Below, piece by piece: positions 6,708 through 14,615 of a stretch of DNA of 64,000 nucleotides (positions are counted from its first letter, which is position 1; every line of letters begins with the position of its first letter). The notes under the pieces are model-generated. The model was not told the DNA's origin. It worked only from the letters and a program-made list of their open reading frames with translations, and ran no database searches. Both the position numbers and the translations under genes were made by a program. The stretch lies in NCBI GenBank assembly GCA_016860845.1, contig BOKF01000032.1:33720-97719 (forward strand), in the 5' to 3' direction. The DNA is from Chloroflexota bacterium. Lineage in GTDB: Bacteria; Chloroflexota; Anaerolineae; 4572-78; J111.

Positions 6708-9677
6708 TTACTTCGGCATCGTTGCCAGGGCATTGAAGGCCGGAGTGTTGAGAATACCGAAGTTAGCCAACTCGGTGCCGGCAGCAGTGACGCCGTAATC
6801 CAGGTTCCAGAGGAACATCGGCCCCACATAACCTGAACTCTTGGCCCACTGGTAGGCTTCGACGATCCATTTGGCCTGCTCTTCGGGCGTGTTGCTGGTG
6901 GCATACTCATAACCGGGCTGGGGATTGCCGGAAACAGCCCAGCCAAATTCGGTGGGGGAGATGCCTTTACCCCCGTCGCCATTCTCTACCATGACCTGGC
7001 GGTACCCCTGCATGGTACCCAAGAAGCACCAACTGTGGTGACGATTGGTGAAAGTACCATGCCCTGGATCGGCCGCCGCTTCCTGAGGGGTTATCGTCTG
7101 CCAATCCCCCAGAGCCGGACACAGGTAACCCGAGGGGTGTGAACCCAATACGTCAAAGTAACCTTTGACCCCATTGGCATACATGGCCCTGAGATAATCA
7201 ATATCATCCATCGCCAAGTCGCCAACATTACCTGCCGGGGTCAGCGCGCCGCTGATAACAATCATGTCCGGGTTGACCGATTTGATAGCCTGGTAAGAGA
7301 GCTGCAGAAGCTGGACATAGGCAGCAGGATTAATCCGGCCCTTGCCGCCAGCTTCATACCAAAGATTCTGCTCGTTCCAAACCTCGATGGCAATAACCTT
7401 GCCCCGGTAACGGTCGGCGACACGAGCGACGGCCTCGGCATACTTGGCCGGGTCGGACGGCGGGCCTTCGACGCTTTTATCGTCATCGGGAGGTCTGGCC
7501 CAATCAGGGGCTTTGGGGATGCTGGCCATCACTTTGATGCCGTTAGCGGCATACGCCCCAATTACCTCATCCCAGAAACCCCAGGAGTAGCCTCCCGGCG
7601 AGGGTTCAAAGTCTTTCCAGGCCATCTGGAATTTGACCCAGTCAAAACCCATGGCTTTAAGGCTACCGATATTGGCGCTGGTATTACCGCGCGGGTCCAC
7701 CTGAATGCCATAGCCAAACGGCACGTTGACCGAGGCAGCCGGAGGCGGCGCTGCCGGTTGGGGTTGGGCCGGAGCTTCCTGGGCCGGGGCGGCTTGCTGC
7801 TGAACGGGTTCGGGTGTAGGCTCCGGCGTTGGCGTGGCTTCCGGAGTGGGTGTCGGTTCGGGGGTAGGGCTGGGGGTGGGGGTCGGCGTAGCCACCAGCA
7901 CGGCGACACTGCCGCGCGGGACCGCTCCGGCAGCATCCTGGCTGGAAGAAATAGCGGCCTCGACTTCATAAGAGCCGCCCGCTTCGGGGGCAGTCCACTT
8001 GTAGTTGGGGCTGCTCAAATCCACGATTTTTTCGTCAATGACCCCGCCATCCTGATTTTGCACCCGCCAGACGACCGAGTACTGGCTCTCGACCGGCGGA
8101 ATGACCAGATCCAGGAATTTGCGGATGACCCCCCAAATCTGGGCGTCATTCTTTTCATTCAATAGATTTTGGACGGCCACCCCCCGCAGATTGTACTGGG
8201 CCACAAATTGCAGCTTGCGGGCAATGCTGGCCGCATTTTCCAGATAAACGGTGCGTTGGGTGTTGTTACTGTCCAGGTAGGCAAACCAGTAGGTGCCGCT
8301 GTTGCTGTCAAATTGAATGCCGGTTGAGGCTTGCAGCCCGGCCAGGGTAAAGTCCACTTCCTGCCCCGGCGCGACAATATTCTGGCCGCCAACAATTGCC
8401 ACTGAGCCAATCGGGTCCAGAGCTTGCTGGTAGGTGATGTCACGGGTCACGCCGTTCACCTGCTCGGTGCTCAGGGTCGAGAGCAGTAGTTGGATTTTGT
8501 AGCGGTTAACCTGTCCGACTGCCCAATTAAGCATCGCTTCCATCTGGCCGCCCTGGGTATAAGCTTTGGGGTCAGGGGAGGTTGGCACTTTTACCACATC
8601 GGCGATCCGGCCCAGGGCCTGCCAATCATAGGCGCCGGTGTTCCAATCTTCGGCTGAAACTTGCTGCGGCAGTTCGACCCGCACGGAGAGTTGTTTATTC
8701 TCAGGCAACGCTTCATCCAGTTGTCTGATGAACGCAGTTAACTCTTTCTGCAAATCGGGATTGACGCCGCGATAATCAATATCAATCCCTTGATAAGCGT
8801 TACGCTGCACCAGGTCAACAATGGCCTCGATGTGCCGCTGGCGGGCCTCAGCGTCAATCAGCAAGTTGTCAATCAGATCAGACCGAATAGAGCCATCGCT
8901 GCTCCAGTTACGAATAGAAGGGACGACGGTAAAAGAAGCATTTTGGATTTCGGGGGGCAGTGTACCCAGATCACCCATGATTTTGCCATCGGCATCGAGG
9001 TACAGGCCCTGCGGATTGATTTCCACCAGGGTATCCTTGATGCTATCAGGCAGAGGCGTATTGGGCGCGTAATCCGTTGAGACATTGGGGTTGATGGCAT
9101 GGGTTTGCATAACCACAACCGAGGCCGGCAGAAAGTCCAGCTCCGACTCGATGACATCTTCGGTCAGGATTTTGCGGTTAGGCAGCCACTCCCAGGTGTC
9201 GCCCGTCCAGGCGTACAAATCTAACGTATTATAAGGTTCAGATTCGTTGGGGATCGGTACGGTCAGAACTACGGCTTCGGGAGAGGTCCCCTTGACCTGG
9301 ATACGATAGAAAGGACTTTTCATCACCAGATTGGGGGGAATACTCTCGGCGGCAGTGAGGAGACTGTTCCCGGCCGAACCTTCCAAAAAGAGGCTGCGGG
9401 GAATCTGTTCTAGTTTGACCCGAAAGGAACGTTTGACCCCTTCCGGCAGAAATGTGATCTGGGTGCCATCGGGGTCCTGGACCGCGCCGCCTTCCCGGCC
9501 AATGCTCTCGTAGCCAATGCTGAGCAGCCGGTCGGCCAGGGAAATTGGCGGCAGCAATAACGCGCTCAAAATGAGCAGCGGAATTAATACAAAGTTGATG
9601 ACCACCCCGCCCACTCGACTCTCTAAAACCGACTCAAACGATTGCACGAGTGGATTTGATTTAGTGCTTGACGACAT
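6708..9677 (-). CDS. GH18-like plus GH39-like two-domain surface protein
   Basis: 989 residues from the ATG at 9677, chosen because AAGGAGAAG lies about 11 nt upstream; the frame stays open upstream but lacks such a site. There is a membrane helix at about 25-45, a beta-rich region, then a GH18-like barrel. That barrel has GIDIDYRG at 297-304, where the family DxDxE motif has Arg in place of the catalytic Glu, so this domain may bind rather than cleave glycans. A (TP)n linker at about 597-650 leads to a clan-A hydrolase domain with Glu769 in EVWNEQNL and Glu910 in SPTEFGW. The second domain is a paralogue of the neighbouring hydrolase. A cell-wall or exopolysaccharide role is inferred. Confidence 0.72.
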   Translation of the reverse strand: MSSSTKSNPLVQSFESVLESRVGGVVINFVLIPLLILSALLLPPISLADRLLSIGYESIGREGGAVQDPDGTQITFLPEGVKRSFRVKLEQIPRSLFLEGSAGNSLLTAAESIPPNLVMKSPFYRIQVKGTSPEAVVLTVPIPNESEPYNTLDLYAWTGDTWEWLPNRKILTEDVIESELDFLPASVVVMQTHAINPNVSTDYAPNTPLPDSIKDTLVEINPQGLYLDADGKIMGDLGTLPPEIQNASFTVVPSIRNWSSDGSIRSDLIDNLLIDAEARQRHIEAIVDLVQRNAYQGIDIDYRGVNPDLQKELTAFIRQLDEALPENKQLSVRVELPQQVSAEDWNTGAYDWQALGRIADVVKVPTSPDPKAYTQGGQMEAMLNWAVGQVNRYKIQLLLSTLSTEQVNGVTRDITYQQALDPIGSVAIVGGQNIVAPGQEVDFTLAGLQASTGIQFDSNSGTYWFAYLDSNNTQRTVYLENAASIARKLQFVAQYNLRGVAVQNLLNEKNDAQIWGVIRKFLDLVIPPVESQYSVVWRVQNQDGGVIDEKIVDLSSPNYKWTAPEAGGSYEVEAAISSSQDAAGAVPRGSVAVLVATPTPTPSPTPEPTPTPEATPTPEPTPEPVQQQAAPAQEAPAQPQPAAPPPAASVNVPFGYGIQVDPRGNTSANIGSLKAMGFDWVKFQMAWKDFEPSPGGYSWGFWDEVIGAYAANGIKVMASIPKAPDWARPPDDDKSVEGPPSDPAKYAEAVARVADRYRGKVIAIEVWNEQNLWYEAGGKGRINPAAYVQLLQLSYQAIKSVNPDMIVISGALTPAGNVGDLAMDDIDYLRAMYANGVKGYFDVLGSHPSGYLCPALGDWQTITPQEAAADPGHGTFTNRHHSWCFLGTMQGYRQVMVENGDGGKGISPTEFGWAVSGNPQPGYEYATSNTPEEQAKWIVEAYQWAKSSGYVGPMFLWNLDYGVTAAGTELANFGILNTPAFNALATMPK

Positions 9678-9839
9678 ACTTAATTCGTCTTCTCCTTTCC
9701 TACAAAACAAGGACGATGCCTGGAGGCTGAAAGCAGGGTTGGTTGTTCCCGGAACCAACACCTTCGCCTGTCGCTAGAAGGCCCTAAGTATAATAAAAAA
9801 AGAAAAAAAGGGAAATAAAGCAGGTAGCAGATAAAATAC

Positions 9840-9871
9840 GACCGCTGATAGCGGACCGCCGACCGCCGAGA
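9840..9871. repeat. Heptad tract (gcggacc family) abutting the prmC stop
   Basis: gcggacc, gccgacc and gccgaga follow each other at 7-bp spacing directly beside the end of prmC, after an inverted gaccgctgata segment. It resembles the tract at 63567-63598. Confidence 0.5.
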
Positions 9872-9872
9872 G

Positions 9873-10787
9873 TTACATTTGCACAACCAGCAATCTGTCC
9901 AAACCGGCCAAGTCCTGTTTTATTTGGATATTGGCTTTAGGAAAACAGGATTGGGCCAGTTGAAAGACCGCCTGCCCTTGCCGGGATCCAATTTCGACCA
10001 GCAAACTGCCGCCAGGCGCTAATTTTTCTCCGGCCTGGAGCAAGAGCCGCCGGATTACTTCCAGGCCATCCGGCCCCCCGTCGAGAGCCAAGCGTGGTTC
10101 GTATTTGCTTACCTCCGGCATAGCGGCCGCTAGCTCCGGCTGGCTAACATAGGGTGGATTGCTGACAATTAAATCAACCGGTTCAACTACCGGATCCAGT
10201 AAGTCACCGGACAAAAAAGTAATTCTATCGGCTACGGCATGCCGTTCGGCATTTTGCCAGGCCAGACGCAGCGCTTCGGGAGAAGTGTCAATGGCAATAA
10301 TCAAAGCATCGGACAGATGTTTGGCCAGGGCAACCGCAATGCAACCGCTACCCGTACCAACATCGGCAATTGTGAATTGTGAATTGTGAATATTAAATTG
10401 TGAACTGGCGGGCATCGTTTCAGAATCGTAAATCGTAAATCGTAAATCGTAAATCTCCAGTGCGGTTTCAACCAGCAGTTCCGTTTCCGGACGGGGAATA
10501 AGGACATGGGGATTGACCTGGAACTCCAGGCCAAAAAATTCCTTGTGCCCGACAAGATAGGCCACCGGGTCGTGCTGCTCCCGGCGGCGGAGCAGTTCCT
10601 CGAACTGCTTAATTTGGTTTTCGTCCAGGAGATCGGAGAGGTGAAGATAAAGCCAGGTCCGCTCCCGGCCCAGGCTGTGGGCCAGGAGCACTTCGGCATC
10701 GAGCCGAGGGGTATCGCAGCCGGCGGTGGAGAGATGATGAATGGCTTTTTGTAAAGTATTGCCAAGTGAAGTCACGTTACTTATCAC
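9873..10787 (-). CDS. prmC: Peptide chain release factor N5-glutamine methyltransferase
   Basis: 304 residues. PrmC/HemK methylates the Gln of the GGQ motif of release factors using S-adenosylmethionine. The N-terminal helical domain spans about 1-85. The SAM site IADVGTGSGC starts at residue 140, and the substrate-binding NPPY motif is in SNPPYVS. Location next to prfA, its substrate gene, supports the name; a grpB-like gene lies between them. The linker before the SAM motif (residues ~112-139) is about 20 residues longer than usual and is encoded by aatcgta/aattgtg heptads, so a repeat has been accommodated in frame. Activity is probably kept because all motifs are intact. Confidence 0.92.
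   Translation of the reverse strand: MISNVTSLGNTLQKAIHHLSTAGCDTPRLDAEVLLAHSLGRERTWLYLHLSDLLDENQIKQFEELLRRREQHDPVAYLVGHKEFFGLEFQVNPHVLIPRPETELLVETALEIYDLRFTIYDSETMPASSQFNIHNSQFTIADVGTGSGCIAVALAKHLSDALIIAIDTSPEALRLAWQNAERHAVADRITFLSGDLLDPVVEPVDLIVSNPPYVSQPELAAAMPEVSKYEPRLALDGGPDGLEVIRRLLLQAGEKLAPGGSLLVEIGSRQGQAVFQLAQSCFPKANIQIKQDLAGLDRLLVVQM
10371..10454. repeat. In-frame heptad tract inside prmC (aatcgta / aattgtg)
   Basis: Two sets of tandem heptads, aattgtg (two to three copies) and aatcgta (four copies), flank a short core. The segment encodes residues ~112-139 of PrmC (YDLRFTIYDS and SQFNIHNSQFT), at the linker between the N-terminal and SAM domains. Confidence 0.75.
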
Positions 10788-10867
10788 ATCTCTTTTAATT
10801 TCTGTAATTCCTTACCTCGTTTCTCCATCCACTTCAAGTCTTTCTCAAATTGTCCGGCCGCCTGGCG
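10784..10867 (-). pseudogene. Remnant of a YafQ/RelE-type toxin gene
   Basis: Directly after the stop of the grpB-like gene, and in the same frame, the minus strand reads GQFEKDLKWMEKRGKELQKL then KEM and a stop. This matches the N-terminal helix pattern of YafQ-type RNase toxins (F-K-D-hydrophobic, KRGK-L-KL). The remaining ~65 residues, which carry the catalytic histidines, are absent, and no antitoxin gene is seen. It is probably a decayed toxin-antitoxin relic. The identification rests on one short motif. Confidence 0.45.
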
Positions 10868-11449
10868 CTAGAGGGGTGTCCAGCCGGTCTGCTTCGCCCA
10901 CTCTTGTGCCGCATCCCAAATTAGATCGTAAACAGGGTCCTTGATGTCGTAATAAGTATCTTCATCTTCCGCGTGCCGTTTTACAAGTTCGCGTTTGATT
11001 AGCTCGATTGTTCTAGCCGACTTTGGATGAGCACGCAGATAGTCCCGAAACAGCAAGGCATATCGCTGATTAGGGTTGCCGTGGATACGCACATGTACAT
11101 AGACACGACGCTGTCCTGGGGGTTGACTGAAGGTAAACTTCGCCCATAACTTGGGATTGTCGTCTTCATCAAGGGGCACATGATCGTGCGTGAATGCCTC
11201 AAACCAAAAGTATCCCGCGTCAACAAGCCTTTGCTTAACTTCTGGCGTTAGCTCTCGAACGGTCACTTGAATATCAATGATGTCTTTCGCACCGAGACCT
11301 GGAACTGAAGTTGATCCAATATGATCAACACGCATGGCTAAAGACCCTAGTATCTCTAGAAGAGACAACCGTAGCACTTCAAACTCTTTGGGCCACAGTG
11401 GGTTGTAGTCGTTAATGACGATCATATCAACATCGTAATTGATGACCAA
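10868..11449 (-). CDS. GrpB family protein (UPF0157)
   Basis: 193 residues. It carries the GrpB signature HIGSTSVPGLGAKDIIDIQV near residues 43-62, a nucleotidyltransferase-fold motif; the family is uncharacterised or fused to dephospho-CoA kinase in some bacteria. The domain starts at YNPLWPKEFE. The first ~9 residues (MVINYDVDM) are not typical, so an internal start at M9 (11425) is possible. It is cytosolic. It separates prfA from prmC, which are normally adjacent, so it is probably an insertion into that pair, together with the toxin remnant downstream. Confidence 0.8.
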   Translation of the reverse strand: MVINYDVDMIVINDYNPLWPKEFEVLRLSLLEILGSLAMRVDHIGSTSVPGLGAKDIIDIQVTVRELTPEVKQRLVDAGYFWFEAFTHDHVPLDEDDNPKLWAKFTFSQPPGQRRVYVHVRIHGNPNQRYALLFRDYLRAHPKSARTIELIKRELVKRHAEDEDTYYDIKDPVYDLIWDAAQEWAKQTGWTPL

Positions 11450-11463
11450 ATTCGGTAATATAT

Positions 11464-11522
11464 TTGGAGGAATGGAAGATGGGAGGCTACTTATCCAGCC
11501 CTCCAGCCTTCCACTCTTCCAG
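11464..11522. repeat. Octad inverted tract (ggaaggtt family)
   Basis: tggaggaa/tggaagat units followed by the inverted ccagccttcc and ccactcttcc units, between prfA and the grpB-like gene. It is a degenerate member of the family at 6541, 24445 and 54761. Confidence 0.6.
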
Positions 11523-11553
11523 GTTCATTACCGATTCTGAAAATCAAATCTCA

Positions 11554-12627
11554 CTACGCCGCCGCCAACTCTTGCAGCTTTTCTTCCTCGTCGGCTTTGG
11601 TCAGGGCTTCGATGAACTCGTCAATTTCCCCGTGCAGGATATTTTCCAGGCGGTAGCTGGTCAGGCCAATGCGGTGGTCGGTGACACGGGTTTGGGGGAA
11701 GTTGTAGGTGCGGATTTTCTCGCTGCGGTCGCCGCTGCCGACCTGGGAGCGCCGGGCCGCGCTGTGTTCGGCGTTGATACGCTGCTGCTCCATATCGTAG
11801 AGCCGGGCGCGCAGAATATTGAAAGCCTTGATTTTGTTCTGCAACTGGCTCTTTTCATCCTGGCAGCTTACCACCAAGCCGGTGGGCAGGTGGGTCAGCC
11901 GCACCGCCGAGTCGGTCGTATTGACGCTCTGGCCGCCCGGCCCGGTGGAGCGGAAAATATCAATCCGCACCTCATTGGGATCAATCTCCACTTCCACTTC
12001 ATCCATTTCCGGCAAAACCGCCACCGTCGCCGTAGAAGTGTGGATGCGCCCGCCGCTCTCGGTTTCGGGGACACGCTGCACCCGGTGGACGCCGCTCTCG
12101 TATTTTAGCTTGGAGTAAGCCCCCCGGCCGTTAACTTGAAAAATGATTTCCTTAAAGCCGCCAATCCCGGACTCGTTCCGGCTCAGGACGGCGGTTTTCC
12201 AGCCCTGATTTTCGGCGTAGCGAGTGTAAATGCGGAAAAGATCGGCGGCAAACAGGCCGGCCTCGTCGCCGCCGGCCCCGGCCCGAATTTCGACGATCAC
12301 GTTTTTCTCGTCGTTGGGGTCTTTGGGGAGGAGCATCACCCGCAATTTCTCTTCCAAATCAACCTGCTCGTTTTCCAGGCTGTCCAGTTCCTCCTTGACC
12401 ATGGCCCGCATCTCGTCGTCCAGGCCATCGCCCAGCATGGCCCTGGCTTCGTCCAGTTGGGTCAGGACGGCTTGATAGCGCCGATAAGTCTCAACCAGGC
12501 GCTCGATGCCGGCCTGCTCCTGCCCGTATTTTTGCAGCAAATCCGGCTTGCTGACGACCTCCGGCGAGGCCATTAATTCAAGTAATTCATTGTACCGCGC
12601 TTCAACGGCGGCTAATTTATCTAACAT
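11554..12627 (-). CDS. prfA: Peptide chain release factor 1
   Basis: 357 residues from the ATG at 12627, which has GGAG just upstream and gives the usual RF1 start ([15 protein letters not shown]). RF1 reads UAA and UAG stop codons and triggers peptide release on the ribosome. The universal GGQ motif is in [20 protein letters not shown]. The PxT-type recognition element is expected in domain 2; the sequence [14 protein letters not shown] is consistent with it. It is followed by the grpB-like gene and prmC, whose product methylates this GGQ. Full length, with no oddity. Confidence 0.95.
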   Translation of the reverse strand: MLDKLAAVEARYNELLELMASPEVVSKPDLLQKYGQEQAGIERLVETYRRYQAVLTQLDEARAMLGDGLDDEMRAMVKEELDSLENEQVDLEEKLRVMLLPKDPNDEKNVIVEIRAGAGGDEAGLFAADLFRIYTRYAENQGWKTAVLSRNESGIGGFKEIIFQVNGRGAYSKLKYESGVHRVQRVPETESGGRIHTSTATVAVLPEMDEVEVEIDPNEVRIDIFRSTGPGGQSVNTTDSAVRLTHLPTGLVVSCQDEKSQLQNKIKAFNILRARLYDMEQQRINAEHSAARRSQVGSGDRSEKIRTYNFPQTRVTDHRIGLTSYRLENILHGEIDEFIEALTKADEEEKLQELAAA

Positions 12628-12649
12628 ATAGCTCCATGACAAGAGACAA

Positions 12650-12673
12650 CCCGCCTGAAAACTCGCAGGCGGG
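12650..12673 (-). terminator. Hairpin after thrS
   Basis: cccgcctg and caggcggg form a perfect 8-bp stem with an 8-nt loop. On the minus strand it is followed by TTGTCTCTTGT. It sits between the end of the thrS operon and the prfA start, as expected for a terminator, although the U-run is weak. Confidence 0.55.
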
Positions 12674-12771
12674 CCGGTTTCAATTTCTAGGCATATTATA
12701 GCATGGCTGGCACAGAGCGGCGAGTCATTCAGCCTGACATCAGCCAGTACGGAATTTTTATTTCCGGTAAA

Positions 12772-14556
12772 TTACAATTTATTTACGACCGCCTCCAGCG
12801 CCATCTGCTCAAACGCCGATACATCTAACGGCCCCAAATCCTCCCCGCTGCGGAGACGCACCGCCACCTGATTCGCCGCCTGCTCCTTGTCGCCCACCAC
12901 GAGCATGTAAGGGACTTTCTGCTTTTGAGCCAGGCGAATCTTGTGACCCATGCGCTCGCTGCTGGCGTCCACCTCGACCCGCAGCCCGGCGGCCTTAAGC
13001 CGTTTGGCGACGGCATCGCAGGTGGCGACATGCCGGTCGGCGATGGGGATGAGCACCGCCTGTACCGGCGACAGCCATACCGGGAACGAGCCGGCAAAGT
13101 GTTCGATTAATACCCCGAAGAAACGTTCCATCGAACCCAGCAGGGCGCGATGGATCATGTAAGGCCGGTGCGCCTGGCCGTCCTCGCCAATGTAGGTAAT
13201 ATCGAAGCGTTCGGGCAAGTTGAAGTCGAACTGGATGGTGCTCAACTGCCACTCCCGTCCCAGGGCGTCTTTGACCTTGAGGTCAATCTTGGGGCCGTAA
13301 AACGCGCCGCCGCCGGGATCAATCTCGTAAGGCAGGTTGGCCCTTTCCAGCGCAGCTTCCAGGGCGACTTCGGCAGTCTGCCAGTCTGCCAGTTCGCCAA
13401 CGGATTTGGTTTCGGGCCGGGTGCTGAGGTAGGCCTGAAATTCGGTAAAACCGAAGCTGCGCAGAATGTGCAGGCAGAAGTTGAGGGCAAAATCTATCTC
13501 TTCCGGCATCTTCTCCGGCTGCACAAAGTGGTGGGCGTCGTCCTGGGTAAAGCCGCGCACCCGCAGCAGGCCATGCAGCACCCCGCTGCGCTCATAGCGA
13601 TAGACTGTGCCCCATTCGGCAAAGCGCAGCGGCAGGTCGCGGTAGCTGCGCAGCTTGTCCTGATAGATCATAATATGGAAGGGGCAGTTCATAGGTTTGA
13701 GGTAATACTCCTGCCCGTCAATATCGAGCGGCGCGTACATATTTTCCTTGTAAAAGGAAAGATGGCCGCTGGTCTGCCAGAGCGTGCTTTTACCGATATG
13801 CGGCGAGTAAACCAGATCATAGCCCTGGGCCAGGTGCTCTTTGCGGCAAAACTCTTCGGCCAGGTGACGCATCAGACCCCCGTGGGGGTGCCACAGCACC
13901 AGCCCGCCGCCAAGCAGGTCCGGCTCGGTGCTGAACAGGTCCAGTTCTTTGCCCAGCTTGCGATGATCACGCTTTTCGGCCTCTTCCAGGCGGTGGAGAT
14001 GCCCGGCCAATTCCTCCGCTGTTTTCCAGGCGGTGCCGTAGATGCGCTGCAACTGCGGGCGTTTTTCATTGCCCCGCCAGTAGGCTCCGGCGATTTTCAT
14101 CAGCTTGAAGGCTGAGGGATTAATTTCGCCCAGGTTGGCCACATGCGGCCCTTTGCACAAATCCTCAAAGGTGTCGTGTTTATAAGTGCTGATGATGGGT
14201 GGGGCATCGGTCGGTTCGCCGTATTCGTCCACCCCGCCTTTTTCCAGGCCCTCGATCAACTCCAGCTTAAAAGGCTGGCCGGCAAAGAGAGTTTTGGCCT
14301 CGGCGGCGCTCAACTCGCGGCGCTGGAAGGTATGTCGCCCCTTGAGGATGTCGCGCATCCGTTTTTCAATCGCGGCTAAGTCTTCAGGCGTGAGAGGGCG
14401 CGGCAGGTCGAAATCGTAGTAAAAGCCGTCCTCGATGGGCGGGCCGATAGCAATTTTGCCGGTTGGGAACATCTCCAGCACTGCCTGGGCCATGACGTGG
14501 GCCAGGCTGTGCCGGATTTTGTAGAGTTCGTCTTGAGCTAATTCGTTGGATTTCAT
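12772..14556 (-). CDS. thrS: Threonine--tRNA ligase, first paralogue
   Basis: 594 residues. It charges tRNA-Thr in the cytosol. The protein begins directly with the N2 editing domain, and the N-terminal TGS domain of the ~640-aa enzyme is missing. The editing pocket is complete: His16 and His20 in RHSLAHVMAQ, then Cys and His in DLCKGPHV. The class II core follows, with MNCPFH (zinc Cys), motif 2 YRYERSG and FTQDDAHH, and then the anticodon-binding domain (VLIPIADRH to VVGDKEQ). It is the last gene of the T-box operon, 59 bp after the second thrS, with a palindromic repeat in the gap. Two full ThrRS genes side by side is the notable point. Confidence 0.93.
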   Translation of the reverse strand: MKSNELAQDELYKIRHSLAHVMAQAVLEMFPTGKIAIGPPIEDGFYYDFDLPRPLTPEDLAAIEKRMRDILKGRHTFQRRELSAAEAKTLFAGQPFKLELIEGLEKGGVDEYGEPTDAPPIISTYKHDTFEDLCKGPHVANLGEINPSAFKLMKIAGAYWRGNEKRPQLQRIYGTAWKTAEELAGHLHRLEEAEKRDHRKLGKELDLFSTEPDLLGGGLVLWHPHGGLMRHLAEEFCRKEHLAQGYDLVYSPHIGKSTLWQTSGHLSFYKENMYAPLDIDGQEYYLKPMNCPFHIMIYQDKLRSYRDLPLRFAEWGTVYRYERSGVLHGLLRVRGFTQDDAHHFVQPEKMPEEIDFALNFCLHILRSFGFTEFQAYLSTRPETKSVGELADWQTAEVALEAALERANLPYEIDPGGGAFYGPKIDLKVKDALGREWQLSTIQFDFNLPERFDITYIGEDGQAHRPYMIHRALLGSMERFFGVLIEHFAGSFPVWLSPVQAVLIPIADRHVATCDAVAKRLKAAGLRVEVDASSERMGHKIRLAQKQKVPYMLVVGDKEQAANQVAVRLRSGEDLGPLDVSAFEQMALEAVVNKL

Positions 14557-14571
14557 GATGCACTCCCGTGA

Positions 14572-14604
14572 AGACCCTAAAGGTCTTTGAGACCTTTAGG
14601 GTCT
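14572..14604. repeat. Perfect 15-bp hairpin, agacc-N5-ggtct family
   Basis: agaccctaaaggtct, loop ttg, then its exact reverse complement. Each arm is itself nearly palindromic (agacc...ggtct). It lies between the two thrS genes and could modulate expression of the downstream one. A sister copy with a different core is at 57108-57140. Confidence 0.8.
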
Positions 14605-14615
14605 CGTGTTCTACT

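Noticed and set aside
13150..14115. A 321-codon open frame on the plus strand
   Set aside because: It lies wholly antisense to thrS, has no ribosome site, and its residues show no family pattern. GC-rich coding strands give such shadows here (also 5039-5971, 15279-16289 and 40058-41215).
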